Positions 1 to 6,930 of a stretch of DNA of 8,030 nucleotides are shown piece after piece; position 1 is the stretch's first letter, and each line of letters starts with the position of its first letter. Below the pieces are notes generated by a model, which was not told where the DNA came from, made no database searches, and worked only from the letters and a program-made list of their open reading frames with translations. A program made the position numbers and the translations under genes. Origin of the DNA: Opitutia bacterium UBA7441 (GTDB taxonomy: Bacteria; Verrucomicrobiota; Verrucomicrobiia; Opitutales; Coraliomargaritaceae); NCBI GenBank assembly GCA_002480015.1, contig DLQD01000034.1:6029-14058 (forward strand), given 5' to 3'.

Positions 1-1
1 C

Positions 2-196
2 GCACCCGGCACTGTTTTGCTTGTGGGCGAGACGGTTGATGTCGCCGCTGCACCCGGTGTGCTCCGTATCTATGAACTCCAGCGCCCCGGTGGGCGTATG
101 TTATCCGTGCCTGAATTTGTCCGAGGTTATCCGATTCAGATTGGCAAGGTGCTGCCGAGCGTTTCGGGGGCGCCTTTACTGCAGCAGCATCGATGA
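2..196 (+). CDS. fmt: Methionyl-tRNA formyltransferase, C-terminal end (5' truncated by the window)
   Basis: The last 64 codons of a gene that begins outside the window, read in the frame starting at base 2 and ending in TGA at 194-196. Fmt transfers a formyl group from 10-formyl-tetrahydrofolate to initiator Met-tRNA in the cytoplasm. The visible part corresponds to the C-terminal OB-like, tRNA-binding domain, not the catalytic Rossmann domain. Recognisable family features are the PGTVL start of the domain, a GVLRIYELQRPGGR strand-loop stretch and the closing SVPEFVRGY, equivalent to the family's usual 'ELQ..GK..M...FLRG' pattern. The tail after this is slightly longer than usual, ending in LLQQHR. 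The next gene converges on it with 61 bases between the stop codons, and I see no clear intrinsic terminator there. The assignment is from motif memory of the family. The catalytic half cannot be checked here. Confidence 0.85.
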   Translation, partial: APGTVLLVGETVDVAAAPGVLRIYELQRPGGRMLSVPEFVRGYPIQIGKVLPSVSGAPLLQQHR

Positions 197-257
197 GGAT
201 CGGCGGGCGCTCTGATCGATTTCCACTCCCATGGTTCCGCAGGTATGGTCTGTTTTG

Positions 258-2162
258 CTATTCATCCGCGGCGATTTGCCAACGAGCCAGTTGATATTCA
301 GAGTAGTCGGGCTTACCTACTTCAATCGCGATGCTTAAGAGCTCGCGGCTTTCCTTTGTCCGCGCGTGGGCCGCTTCATACTGCGCCATCCAAAAAGCGG
401 CAGCACAGATTTGCTGCTTCGCCTGCTCGGGTGTGGTGGCTTGGCCAGCCGCATCGAGCGCTTCTTTGCGGGTGTATTTCCCGAGGAAGTAGAGGCTCAC
501 CTCGTCTCTATTCAGTTGCGTAAGGCTTTGAGGCTCGAGCAGGTATTCCAGATAGAGGGCGGTCGGGTTTTGTGCTTCGGTGATCAAGTCTTGATAGGCG
601 TGTAGCGAAGTCTTTGCGCTGGCTTTTTCGCCCACGGTATAGGCTAGAAGGGCGTGCAGCAGTTGCAGGCCAGCTTGGTCTTTCAGTTGCTTGGCGGCCT
701 CGCTCATCGTGACTTCGGCTTCGGCGATACGGCCGAGCTGTAGGTAGACCAGTCCCAAGGCGTAGCGGATGGAAGGGTTGTCGGGTGAGAGGCGCAGGGC
801 AGCCTTATAGTCGGCGAGAGCGCCCTCCAGGTCGCCGATCTTTCGGAGGAGGGAGGCGCGCAGGGCGCGGTTTTCTGATTGCTCGGGCGCGATGCGGAGA
901 GCTTCGTTGAAGGCGCTCAAGGCCAGTGCGGGCGTATCCGAGGTGAGGTGCGCCCGGCCGAGCATCGCCCAGATGTCAGCACCGGGATCGATCCGATTGA
1001 GAGTGATCGCTTCGAGGATGGGGATCGCTTCTGCGGCGCGCTCGGCGCGCAGCAAAGTGCGGCTGGCAATCAGGGCTTCTTCGCGTGTTTCGGGGCGGAA
1101 GCCGGCGTCGATAGCGCGGAGGATTTCCGTATCGGCTTCGTCTTGCCGCCCGAGTTGCTGCAGGCAGATGCCTCGGTAGAAAAAGAGCGATCGGCGCAGG
1201 AGCTTTGCTTCTTTCGGGAGCGACCCGATCGCGGCCTCAAATTTGGCGCGGGCGGTGCCCACACGGTTTTTAGCCAGTGCGGCGCGCCCTTCTAGGTAGA
1301 GCGCCACATCTTGCAACTCGGGGCGCTCGGCGATGGGCTTAATGAGCGCTTCGAGTGAGTCCCAGCGTTCAACGCTGGCGTAGAGTGAGGCCAAGGTGAT
1401 GAGGGCATCGAAGTTTTCGGGCTGTTGTCCGGTGAGGATCTGCAGGTCTTGGATCGCAGCTTCAAGGCGGCCCAGTTGTGCGAGCAGGCGGGCCCGCATC
1501 AGGCGCAACGCCGTGCGCTGCTGCAGACTCTTCTGGCCTGTCTGCTGGCTGTAGACCGCGATCGCCTGATCGATCGCGGCGAGGGCCTTGTCTGGTTCGC
1601 CCGCGGTCAAAGCGGCGCGGGCTTTTTCGAGGTAGGCTTCGCTGCTCAGTCGCAGGCTGGTGCGCTCGCTCGTTGGATCTACCTGGTAGATTTCTTTAAA
1701 AACTTGGGCCGCCTGATCCCACTCGCGCTCTGCCATCAGTAAGAGGCCGAGGAGCTGGTGCGCGGCACGGGCATCGTCACTTTCTGGTGGTGCTTGCGCG
1801 ATCACTTTTTGGATGCATGCGCTCGCCTCGTCGTGTCGTTCCATTTGGCCGAGGATCCGTGCTTTGAGCAGGTGATACTCCAGAATGTCCGGGGCGAGAG
1901 CGAGGGCACGTTCGGTGGCTTCGAGTGCGGCTTCAGGGCGCTTATTATCAAGCATGACCCTGGCTTTCAGCGTGAGTGCCGGGATGTAGTCAGGGTCGAT
2001 GCGGAGTATTTGCTCGATCCCTCGCTCGGCCCCGCCGAGGTCACCGACGAGATAATTGCCCTCTGCAATCCCGAAATAGAATTCGATACGTTCGGTTTGA
2101 GGTGCTCCATCGAGGCAGCTGAGGCAAAGCAAGAGGCTGGTGACTAGGGTGCGGACACGCAT
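258..2162 (-). CDS. Secreted/periplasmic tetratricopeptide-repeat (TPR) protein, NlpI-like C-terminus
   Basis: This 634-residue protein starts with a short basic stretch (MRVRTLV) and a hydrophobic core rich in Leu and Cys (residues 6-16), which looks like a signal peptide. Cys13 and Cys16 are present, but neither sits in a canonical lipobox, so lipoprotein status is unproven. The rest is an alpha-solenoid of TPR units of about 34 residues. The clearest lie near residues 33-66, 67-100, 133-166, 218-251, 395-428, 430-463 and 464-497. They show the usual pattern of small residues at positions 8 and 20 and Pro near 32 (for example GDLEGALADYKAALRLSPDN). Residues about 555-630 form a separate segment (LYFLGKYT...FWMAQYEAAH...EYQLARWQ) that resembles the end of NlpI-type TPR proteins. 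Such proteins act as scaffolds for envelope or secretion complexes; the partner here is unknown. The start at 2162 gives the signal peptide at once but has no Shine-Dalgarno motif. The gene is divergent from the small plus-strand gene at 2234. Confidence 0.85.
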   Translation of the reverse strand: MRVRTLVTSLLLCLSCLDGAPQTERIEFYFGIAEGNYLVGDLGGAERGIEQILRIDPDYIPALTLKARVMLDNKRPEAALEATERALALAPDILEYHLLKARILGQMERHDEASACIQKVIAQAPPESDDARAAHQLLGLLLMAEREWDQAAQVFKEIYQVDPTSERTSLRLSSEAYLEKARAALTAGEPDKALAAIDQAIAVYSQQTGQKSLQQRTALRLMRARLLAQLGRLEAAIQDLQILTGQQPENFDALITLASLYASVERWDSLEALIKPIAERPELQDVALYLEGRAALAKNRVGTARAKFEAAIGSLPKEAKLLRRSLFFYRGICLQQLGRQDEADTEILRAIDAGFRPETREEALIASRTLLRAERAAEAIPILEAITLNRIDPGADIWAMLGRAHLTSDTPALALSAFNEALRIAPEQSENRALRASLLRKIGDLEGALADYKAALRLSPDNPSIRYALGLVYLQLGRIAEAEVTMSEAAKQLKDQAGLQLLHALLAYTVGEKASAKTSLHAYQDLITEAQNPTALYLEYLLEPQSLTQLNRDEVSLYFLGKYTRKEALDAAGQATTPEQAKQQICAAAFWMAQYEAAHARTKESRELLSIAIEVGKPDYSEYQLARWQIAADE

Positions 2163-2233
2163 ACAGTGTAGTTGCTGGAAAAAAAGACAAAGGACGATTG
2201 GAAAATTCTGAAACTCTGATTTAGCTAGTTGTC

Positions 2234-2482
2234 ATGAGCCAGCCAACAAAGCGTAAACGTTCCGCTACAGATTTGTTTTTCGATGCAATGGGCGCGGTCG
2301 TGCCTAGTTGCGGTCCCGCTCTACGCATGGTTGAGCTCGGTCAAGAGCGCCCCTTGAAACTGGGTGAGCGCTTCGTGCTTATCTACAACACGCCGCTCTG
2401 CCTACACTGCAATTGCAACCGCGCGAAGTTTAAAGAAGAGCGCGCGAAGATGCGCAAGGTCCGCAGCCTGAATAAAGGGTAG
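2234..2482 (+). CDS. Small basic cysteine-containing protein of unknown function
   Basis: An 82-residue reading frame fills the gap between the divergent TPR gene and the convergent GspE-type gene. I do not recognise it. The N-terminus is basic (KRKR at 6-9). A middle part, about 14-52, mixes hydrophobic and polar residues and ends in a likely beta strand (ERFVLIYN). It is followed by a cysteine cluster C56-x2-C59-x-C61 with an isolated C26, and a strongly basic, helical tail (residues 62-82, rich in Lys, Arg and Glu). The three clustered cysteines plus C26 could bind a metal or an Fe-S cluster, or nucleic acid together with the basic ends; that is inference only. There is no signal peptide or membrane segment. 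Codon use looks like the neighbours and the frame is clean, so I think it is a real gene. No Shine-Dalgarno motif precedes the ATG. Its stop codon lies 42 bases from the convergent stop at 2525. Confidence 0.65.
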   Translation: MSQPTKRKRSATDLFFDAMGAVVPSCGPALRMVELGQERPLKLGERFVLIYNTPLCLHCNCNRAKFKEERAKMRKVRSLNKG

Positions 2483-2503
2483 CTAACTGGTCGAGAGGCT
2501 CTC

Positions 2504-2529
2504 CTTCGTTTAGCGTTTCTTCGTTTAGC
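2504..2529. repeat. Two direct copies of an 11-bp motif at the GspE gene end
   Basis: CTTCGTTTAGC occurs at 2504-2514 and again at 2519-2529, a 15-bp period. The second copy covers the stop codon of the minus-strand GspE-type gene (2525-2527). The repeat lies in the short spacer between two convergent genes. Its function is unknown; it may be a local duplication that moved or replaced the gene's end. Confidence 0.6.
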
Positions 2530-4198
2530 TGTCGTCGCTTTCCAGTTCGGCGTAGCGCATGACTTCCTCGAAGGTCGTCGTGCCATTTTTGATGTGCGCC
2601 CAACCGCTTTGCATGAGCGTCCGCATGTCTTGGGAGACAGCGGTCTGGCGAATGAGACGGGCCGAGTCGCGCTTCACGATATGCTCGTGAATCTCATCGC
2701 TCATGCGGAGAATTTCAAACATGGCGACGCGTCCACGGAAGCCGAGTTTCCGGCAGCGTTCACAGCCGATAGGGCTTTTGGCGAGATGGCCGTGGACCGC
2801 CTCGCCGGGGTCGATCCGCATGGTGGTGAGAAAGCTGGCGATCTGGCGATCTTCGTAGTGCGCCGGCTGCGCGCAGTTCGGGCAGAGGCGTCGCACGAGG
2901 CGTTGGGCGATAATCATCTCGACTGAGGAAGCGATGAGGAAAGGCTCGATATCCATGTCGACCAAACGTGTGAGCGCACCCGGGGCGTCGTTTGTGTGGA
3001 GGGTGCTCAGCACGAGGTGACCGGTCAGCGACGCGCGGATGGCGATATCGGCAGTTTCGCGGTCACGAATCTCGCCGACCATGATCACGTCGGGGTCTTG
3101 GCGTAGCACCGCGCGGAGCGATTGGGCAAAGGTTAGCCCGATCTCGGGGTGGACCTGTGTCTGGTTGACGCCGGGCACTTCGTATTCGACGGGGTCTTCG
3201 ACGGTGATGATGCGCCGCTCGGGCTTATTAATCAGTCGGATAAAAGCGGTCAGTGATGTGGACTTACCCGAACCGGTGGGGCCCGTCACCAGGATGATGC
3301 CGTGCGGCGTGGAGAGCGCGTGGGTGAGCTTCTTTTCCTCGTCGTCGGCCAGACCGAGTTCACGCATGGAGAGGGGCTTTGATTTCTGGTTCAGGAGACG
3401 CAGGCTGACGCTCTCGCCATACATGGTGGGAAAAGTAGATATACGGATGTCCAGCTCGGAGTCGCCCGCGCCGAAGGAGATCCGACCGTCCTGTGGGCGG
3501 CGCTTCTCTGAAATGTTGAGTTTGGCCATGATTTTGAGGCGCGAAATGATGGCACCCTGGAAACGAATTAAATTATCCGGCACACGCACGGTGACGAGTT
3601 CGCCGTCGATCCGGTAGCGGATCTGTAGCTCGTCGCGGTGTGGCTCGAAATGGATATCGGTTGCGCGGTCGCTGACGGCCTTTTGCACGACTTCGTTGAC
3701 GAAGCGGATCACGGCGGCGTCTTCATCCTCCGCTTCTTCGGCCTCGGAGATATCATTCACCAAGTCGGATTCGTCGAGGCTACCCGCACCGACCCCGAAG
3801 TGTTGAGTGATCGTCTCGGTGATTTGTTCCGGGTCGCCCATATACCAGTGGGCTTTGCGTCCGCTGACTGCATAAATCCAGCGATCCATCATCTCGTCCG
3901 GTGGCCAGAGGGTGGCCAGCGCGATCGGTGCACCGGCGGCCGTTTCTTCGTCGATGCGAATGGGGACACACTGATACTCGTGGATCAAGCGAAGCGGCAC
4001 AGTGGCAGTAGGATTTTCGATCAATTCAATGTAGTGGACCACTGGGATGCTGGCCAGTCCCGCGAGTTCGGCCATCAGCTCACGGGTGGGGCGGTTGCGC
4101 AGGGAGGCCAGTTCGATCAACCGGTCACTACGGTCCATGGCTGACACGGCACTGCGTTGCTCTTCGTCGAGTCCAGAATAGATGGGGTCGATATTCAT
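2525..4198 (-). CDS. GspE/PilB-type secretion ATPase (type II secretion / type IV pilus assembly)
   Basis: A 557-residue hexameric traffic ATPase of the GspE/PulE/PilB family, which sits on the cytoplasmic face of the inner membrane and powers pseudopilus or pilus extension. In order: an N-terminal T2SSE_N/MshEN-like domain (about 1-135); a linker with an acidic patch (about 143-160); the N2 sensor domain with DIHFEP (181-186) and RYRIDGE (194-200); Walker A GPTGSGKS (306-313); the Asp box around E334-D335; a Walker B region DPDVIMVGEIRD (368-379); a His box STLHTND (398-404); and a zinc-binding tetracysteine motif C439-x2-C442...C479-x2-C482. The tetracysteine marks extension-type ATPases (GspE/PilB) rather than the retraction ATPase PilT. 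The frame is open upstream to 4459, but that part overlaps the permease gene and lacks family character. The start at 4198 (MNIDP) gives the normal family length. No Shine-Dalgarno motif is visible. It lies 118 bases downstream of the permease on the same strand. No other pilus or secretion gene is seen, so PilB and GspE cannot be told apart. Confidence 0.93.
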   Translation of the reverse strand: MNIDPIYSGLDEEQRSAVSAMDRSDRLIELASLRNRPTRELMAELAGLASIPVVHYIELIENPTATVPLRLIHEYQCVPIRIDEETAAGAPIALATLWPPDEMMDRWIYAVSGRKAHWYMGDPEQITETITQHFGVGAGSLDESDLVNDISEAEEAEDEDAAVIRFVNEVVQKAVSDRATDIHFEPHRDELQIRYRIDGELVTVRVPDNLIRFQGAIISRLKIMAKLNISEKRRPQDGRISFGAGDSELDIRISTFPTMYGESVSLRLLNQKSKPLSMRELGLADDEEKKLTHALSTPHGIILVTGPTGSGKSTSLTAFIRLINKPERRIITVEDPVEYEVPGVNQTQVHPEIGLTFAQSLRAVLRQDPDVIMVGEIRDRETADIAIRASLTGHLVLSTLHTNDAPGALTRLVDMDIEPFLIASSVEMIIAQRLVRRLCPNCAQPAHYEDRQIASFLTTMRIDPGEAVHGHLAKSPIGCERCRKLGFRGRVAMFEILRMSDEIHEHIVKRDSARLIRQTAVSQDMRTLMQSGWAHIKNGTTTFEEVMRYAELESDDS

Positions 4199-4316
4199 AA
4201 TGTATTCACTGAGAGTATGGTGGAGGCAGAGAGTTCCAAGTTCAACTACGAAGCGTGCCGCCCACTCTGGCTTGAGCCAGCTCAGACTCGAATGATTCGT
4301 GATGTGAAAGTAGCGT

Positions 4317-5267
4317 TCACAAACCCAGTAAGCGCATCCCCGAGCTGATCCACAGTGGGATCGTGGCAAAGCTGACCAAGGTTGTGGCCAGCACTGCTTT
4401 GAGCGCGATCTCCGGCGAGCCGTCAAAGTGACGTGCGAGCACGATGGGGAAGACCGCACAGGGCATTGCGGCTTGCACGATCATGACTTGCTTGAGCTCG
4501 ATCGAAAAAGGAAACAGCCACGCGAAGAAAACAAATGCGGCAGGGAAGATCCCGAGGCGCAGGATGCAGGCGTAGGCGGGGATATGCATGCCTTGGACCC
4601 TCTGCGCACCCTTCGACAGATCGGCAAAAGTCGCACCGATCAAAATCAGACCAATCGGGATGGCGCACTGCCCGAGCATGTCGATCGATTCGAAGGCGAA
4701 ATTTGGCAGATGCTCATCGAGGCCGAACCAGTTCATGGGCACGGCGATAAGGATGGAAATCACGGGGCCGCTGAAAATGCGTCGCCAGATCGATTTTGGG
4801 TCGTTGGCGGAGAGGATGAAGCCGACACCGAGCGCCCACATCGCAATCTCGACGCCGACGTTGTGCACCAGTAGAACGCCCGCCGTCTCGCGGTCGAAGA
4901 GTAGGGCGACAATGGGAATGGGGAAGTAGCCGTAATTATACATACCCACGCTAAAGGCGAAGGTGCGACATTCGCGCTGGTTGCCGATGCGGAGCTTTCG
5001 CGCGAGAAGCATGCAGAGGGCGAATCCGGCGAGGATCGTGGTGAAACCGACCAAAGGCGGCAGCACGAGATTGCTCGGGTGGCGGAGGGCGTCATTACCG
5101 AGGATGTAGGCAAAGATCAGCGCAGGGTAGAGCAGGTTGAGGACTAGGGTCATCAGGCTGTGGTCCGCCTCCTCGGTTAGCCAACCGACGCGACGCGCCA
5201 AAAAGCCGGCGCTGATAACGAGGAAGATCGGGATGATCGCTGCGAAAATAAGGGTGCTGGTTTCCAT
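4317..5267 (-). CDS. Auxin efflux carrier (AEC) family permease
   Basis: A 316-residue integral inner-membrane protein with about ten hydrophobic segments, roughly at residues 5-25, 36-58, 66-88, 104-124, 128-150, 166-180, 195-215, 229-251, 258-280 and 286-308. This is the length and layout of bacterial AEC (Mem_trans) transporters. Family marks include NLLYPALIF (44-52), the glycine/proline-broken helix NYGYFPIPIV (111-120) and the matching one in the second half, AAMPCAVFPIVLARHF (266-281). Bacterial members export or import small organic anions such as malate or malonate, and some are suspected to move amino acids. The substrate cannot be read from sequence. Its ATG shares one base with the stop of ilvA (TAATG at 5269-5265), so the two are very likely translationally coupled. 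That makes a substrate linked to threonine, 2-oxobutanoate or branched-chain amino acids plausible, though unproven. No Shine-Dalgarno motif lies at the normal distance, which fits re-initiation after ilvA. Confidence 0.9.
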   Translation of the reverse strand: METSTLIFAAIIPIFLVISAGFLARRVGWLTEEADHSLMTLVLNLLYPALIFAYILGNDALRHPSNLVLPPLVGFTTILAGFALCMLLARKLRIGNQRECRTFAFSVGMYNYGYFPIPIVALLFDRETAGVLLVHNVGVEIAMWALGVGFILSANDPKSIWRRIFSGPVISILIAVPMNWFGLDEHLPNFAFESIDMLGQCAIPIGLILIGATFADLSKGAQRVQGMHIPAYACILRLGIFPAAFVFFAWLFPFSIELKQVMIVQAAMPCAVFPIVLARHFDGSPEIALKAVLATTLVSFATIPLWISSGMRLLGL

Positions 5268-6796
5268 TAGTTAATGATGCGCCGCATCGCCTCGTCGGAG
5301 ACCCGTTGGTAGCTGCGGTAGGCCTCTTTCGCGGAGCTGAGGACGAATTCAAATTGCGCGTGTCCCTCGACCGAATCGAACTCGAAGCCGAGCAGCGCCC
5401 GGCCGACACGCTCGCCGGAATAGACGTAGTTGAAATAGCAGAGGTTGGAGTGGGGGCTGACTGCCCGGAGAAATTCGGCCAGCGCGCCGGGGCGCTCGTG
5501 GAATTCCAGGGTGATGAAGATCGGGTGTCGCAGCAGCTTCGACTCGTAGTGAATGAGCCGGAAACTGACATCCGTTTCCGAGGTCACTTCGTCATATGCG
5601 TAGCCGCCAGCGTCGAGTGCTTGGCAGAGGGATTTAAATTCGATGGGCAGGACGTCGAAGCCGATCACCGGGCTGGCCGCTTCGGCATTGGTTTTGCCGT
5701 ATTGAAAGTCCATAATGTTGACCGTATCGGGCAGCGATTGGAGCAGGCCATGCATGGCGCCGGGCTTTTCCGGAATCTGGATTTTGAGGTAGTGACGACG
5801 GGCAGCACCGACGGCGGCGCGGCGGGCGATCGAGGCGAGTTGCTCGAAGTCCATATTGGCGCCGCAGAGGACGGTCAGCACGCGTTGGCCAGCGAGAGCG
5901 GCGCGCTGTTTGAGTACGGCTGCCACGCCCATCGCGCCGGAGGGCTCAGGGATGCAGCGCAGCTCTTCCCATAGGAATTGGATGGCGGCAGAGACCTCGT
6001 CGTTCGTCACGGTCATCCATTCGTCCACTAAGTCGGCGCAGATTCGGTGGGTCAGCGTGCCGACTTTACGCACCGCGGTGCCATCGCAGAAGACATCGAC
6101 TTGGTCGAGCGCGACCGGGTGGCCGGCTTTGACCGCCGCGGCCATTGAGGCTTGTTCCACTCCTTCGACGCCGACGATACGAATATCGGGGAAATTCATT
6201 TTCAGCCAAGTGGCCGTCGCCGCAGCCATGCCCCCGCCGCCGACTTGCAGGTAGACCACATCAAAGGGTCCTTTGCCTGACATCACGATTTCGTCCGCCA
6301 GCGTGCCTTGGCCACCCATCACAGCGAGGTCATCGTAGGCGTGGATATAAGTGAGGCCGTCTGTGTCCGCGCATTGGTGAGCCGCCGCGCTCGCGCTGTC
6401 GTAGCTATCGCCAAGAAGGCGGATTTCGACTTGCTCTCCACCGTGTCGCTGGACCGCGACTTGCTTCATGCGGGGCGTGGAGAGCGGCATGTAAATAATT
6501 GCCCGGGTGCCCAGTTTGCACGCTGCCAGCGCGACGCCTTGTGCGTGGTTACCCGCCGATGCAGTCACCACGCCACGGCTCAATTCGTCCTCAGTCAGCT
6601 GCGTCATGCGGTTGTAGGCACCACGCCACTTGTAGGCGTGGATGGGTGAGATGTCCTCGCGTTTGACGAAGAGTTCGATTGCCGGATTGCGCACGATGAT
6701 TGAATCCAATGGCGTCGCTTCGCCCACCTCGTAGATGCGGCGACGTGCATGTAAGATCTCCTGCCGGAGACTGCGCTGGAGGGGTTCGCTATCCAT
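5267..6796 (-). CDS. ilvA: Threonine dehydratase (threonine ammonia-lyase), biosynthetic, two ACT domains
   Basis: A 509-residue PLP enzyme of fold type II that deaminates L-threonine to 2-oxobutanoate, the first committed step of isoleucine synthesis. The catalytic part (about 1-325) shows HAYKWRGAY with the PLP lysine at K56, the SAGNHAQG loop (80-87), and the phosphate-binding glycine run VGGGG (185-189). It also has PEPSGA (283-288) and CGANMDF (311-317). Two C-terminal ACT-like regulatory domains follow at about 336-410 and 425-500, each with a family-like start (IPEKPGAM and FHERPGAL). This is the IlvA layout, unlike the short catabolic TdcB, and implies allosteric control by isoleucine and valine. 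Residue 311 is Cys where E. coli IlvA has the PLP-contacting Ser. The frame is open back to 7117, but family similarity starts near residue 15 of the form beginning at 6796, so I chose that ATG. Another in-frame ATG at 6856 is possible. The gene is divergent from the toxin gene, 134 bases away, and overlaps the permease start by one base. Confidence 0.93.
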   Translation of the reverse strand: MDSEPLQRSLRQEILHARRRIYEVGEATPLDSIIVRNPAIELFVKREDISPIHAYKWRGAYNRMTQLTEDELSRGVVTASAGNHAQGVALAACKLGTRAIIYMPLSTPRMKQVAVQRHGGEQVEIRLLGDSYDSASAAAHQCADTDGLTYIHAYDDLAVMGGQGTLADEIVMSGKGPFDVVYLQVGGGGMAAATATWLKMNFPDIRIVGVEGVEQASMAAAVKAGHPVALDQVDVFCDGTAVRKVGTLTHRICADLVDEWMTVTNDEVSAAIQFLWEELRCIPEPSGAMGVAAVLKQRAALAGQRVLTVLCGANMDFEQLASIARRAAVGAARRHYLKIQIPEKPGAMHGLLQSLPDTVNIMDFQYGKTNAEAASPVIGFDVLPIEFKSLCQALDAGGYAYDEVTSETDVSFRLIHYESKLLRHPIFITLEFHERPGALAEFLRAVSPHSNLCYFNYVYSGERVGRALLGFEFDSVEGHAQFEFVLSSAKEAYRSYQRVSDEAMRRIIN

Positions 6797-6880
6797 TTGA
6801 TAGAGTGCACAGTGTTTTTCGGATGGGCTCAAGGTCGATTGTCTTCTCTGTCGCATCCATTGGCGATATTCAAAAAAAAG

Positions 6881-6913
6881 TGTGTTGACGTATTTGTTGA
6901 CAAAAGGCACACA
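6881..6913. promoter_or_regulatory. Candidate operator/promoter of the toxin-antitoxin operon
   Basis: The spacer between ilvA and the toxin gene holds a compact set of symmetric and repeated elements. TGTTGAC occurs twice 12 bp apart (6883-6889 and 6895-6901). TTTGT-TG-ACAAA (6893-6904) is a perfect 5-bp inverted repeat around a 2-bp centre. TGTGT (6881-6885) faces ACACA (6909-6913), nearly but not exactly about the same centre. TTGACG (6885-6890) and TTGACA (6897-6902) match the sigma-70 -35 box, but I find no convincing -10 box at the right distance. Ribbon-helix-helix antitoxins normally bind such short palindromes and repress their own operon, so autoregulation here is a reasonable inference. 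The site could also affect ilvA. Confidence 0.4.
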
Positions 6914-6930
6914 AGAGTTACCTTGTTCAT

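Noticed and set aside
197..257. Spacer between the convergent fmt and TPR genes searched for a bidirectional terminator
   Set aside because: No stem of useful length with a T-tract was found on either strand.
879..1295. Plus-strand reading frames inside the TPR gene
   Set aside because: Mirror frames of repeated alanine- and leucine-rich codons in the TPR solenoid. No recognisable product.
3039..3617. Long plus-strand reading frame (192 codons) opposite the GspE-type gene
   Set aside because: A shadow of the GC-rich ATPase gene: its composition is Ser/Arg-rich, it has no domain I recognise and the opposite strand is certain.
4267..4280. Hairpin CTGGC-TTGA-GCCAG between the permease and the GspE-type gene
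   Set aside because: Only five base pairs and no T-tract, so too weak to call a terminator between the two minus-strand genes.
4304..4320. Inverted repeat GTGAA...TTCAC at the permease stop codon
   Set aside because: Five base pairs with a seven-base loop and AT-rich arms. Expected by chance at this scale.
4199..4459. Open N-terminal extension of the GspE-type gene (87 more residues)
   Set aside because: It overlaps the AEC permease coding region and its Cys/Ser/Arg-rich translation does not look like the family. The ATG at 4198 gives the normal N-terminal domain and length.
5306..5974. Long plus-strand reading frame (222 codons) opposite ilvA
   Set aside because: Antisense to the ACT and catalytic parts of ilvA, which are well supported. 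The frame is open only because of GC-rich codons.
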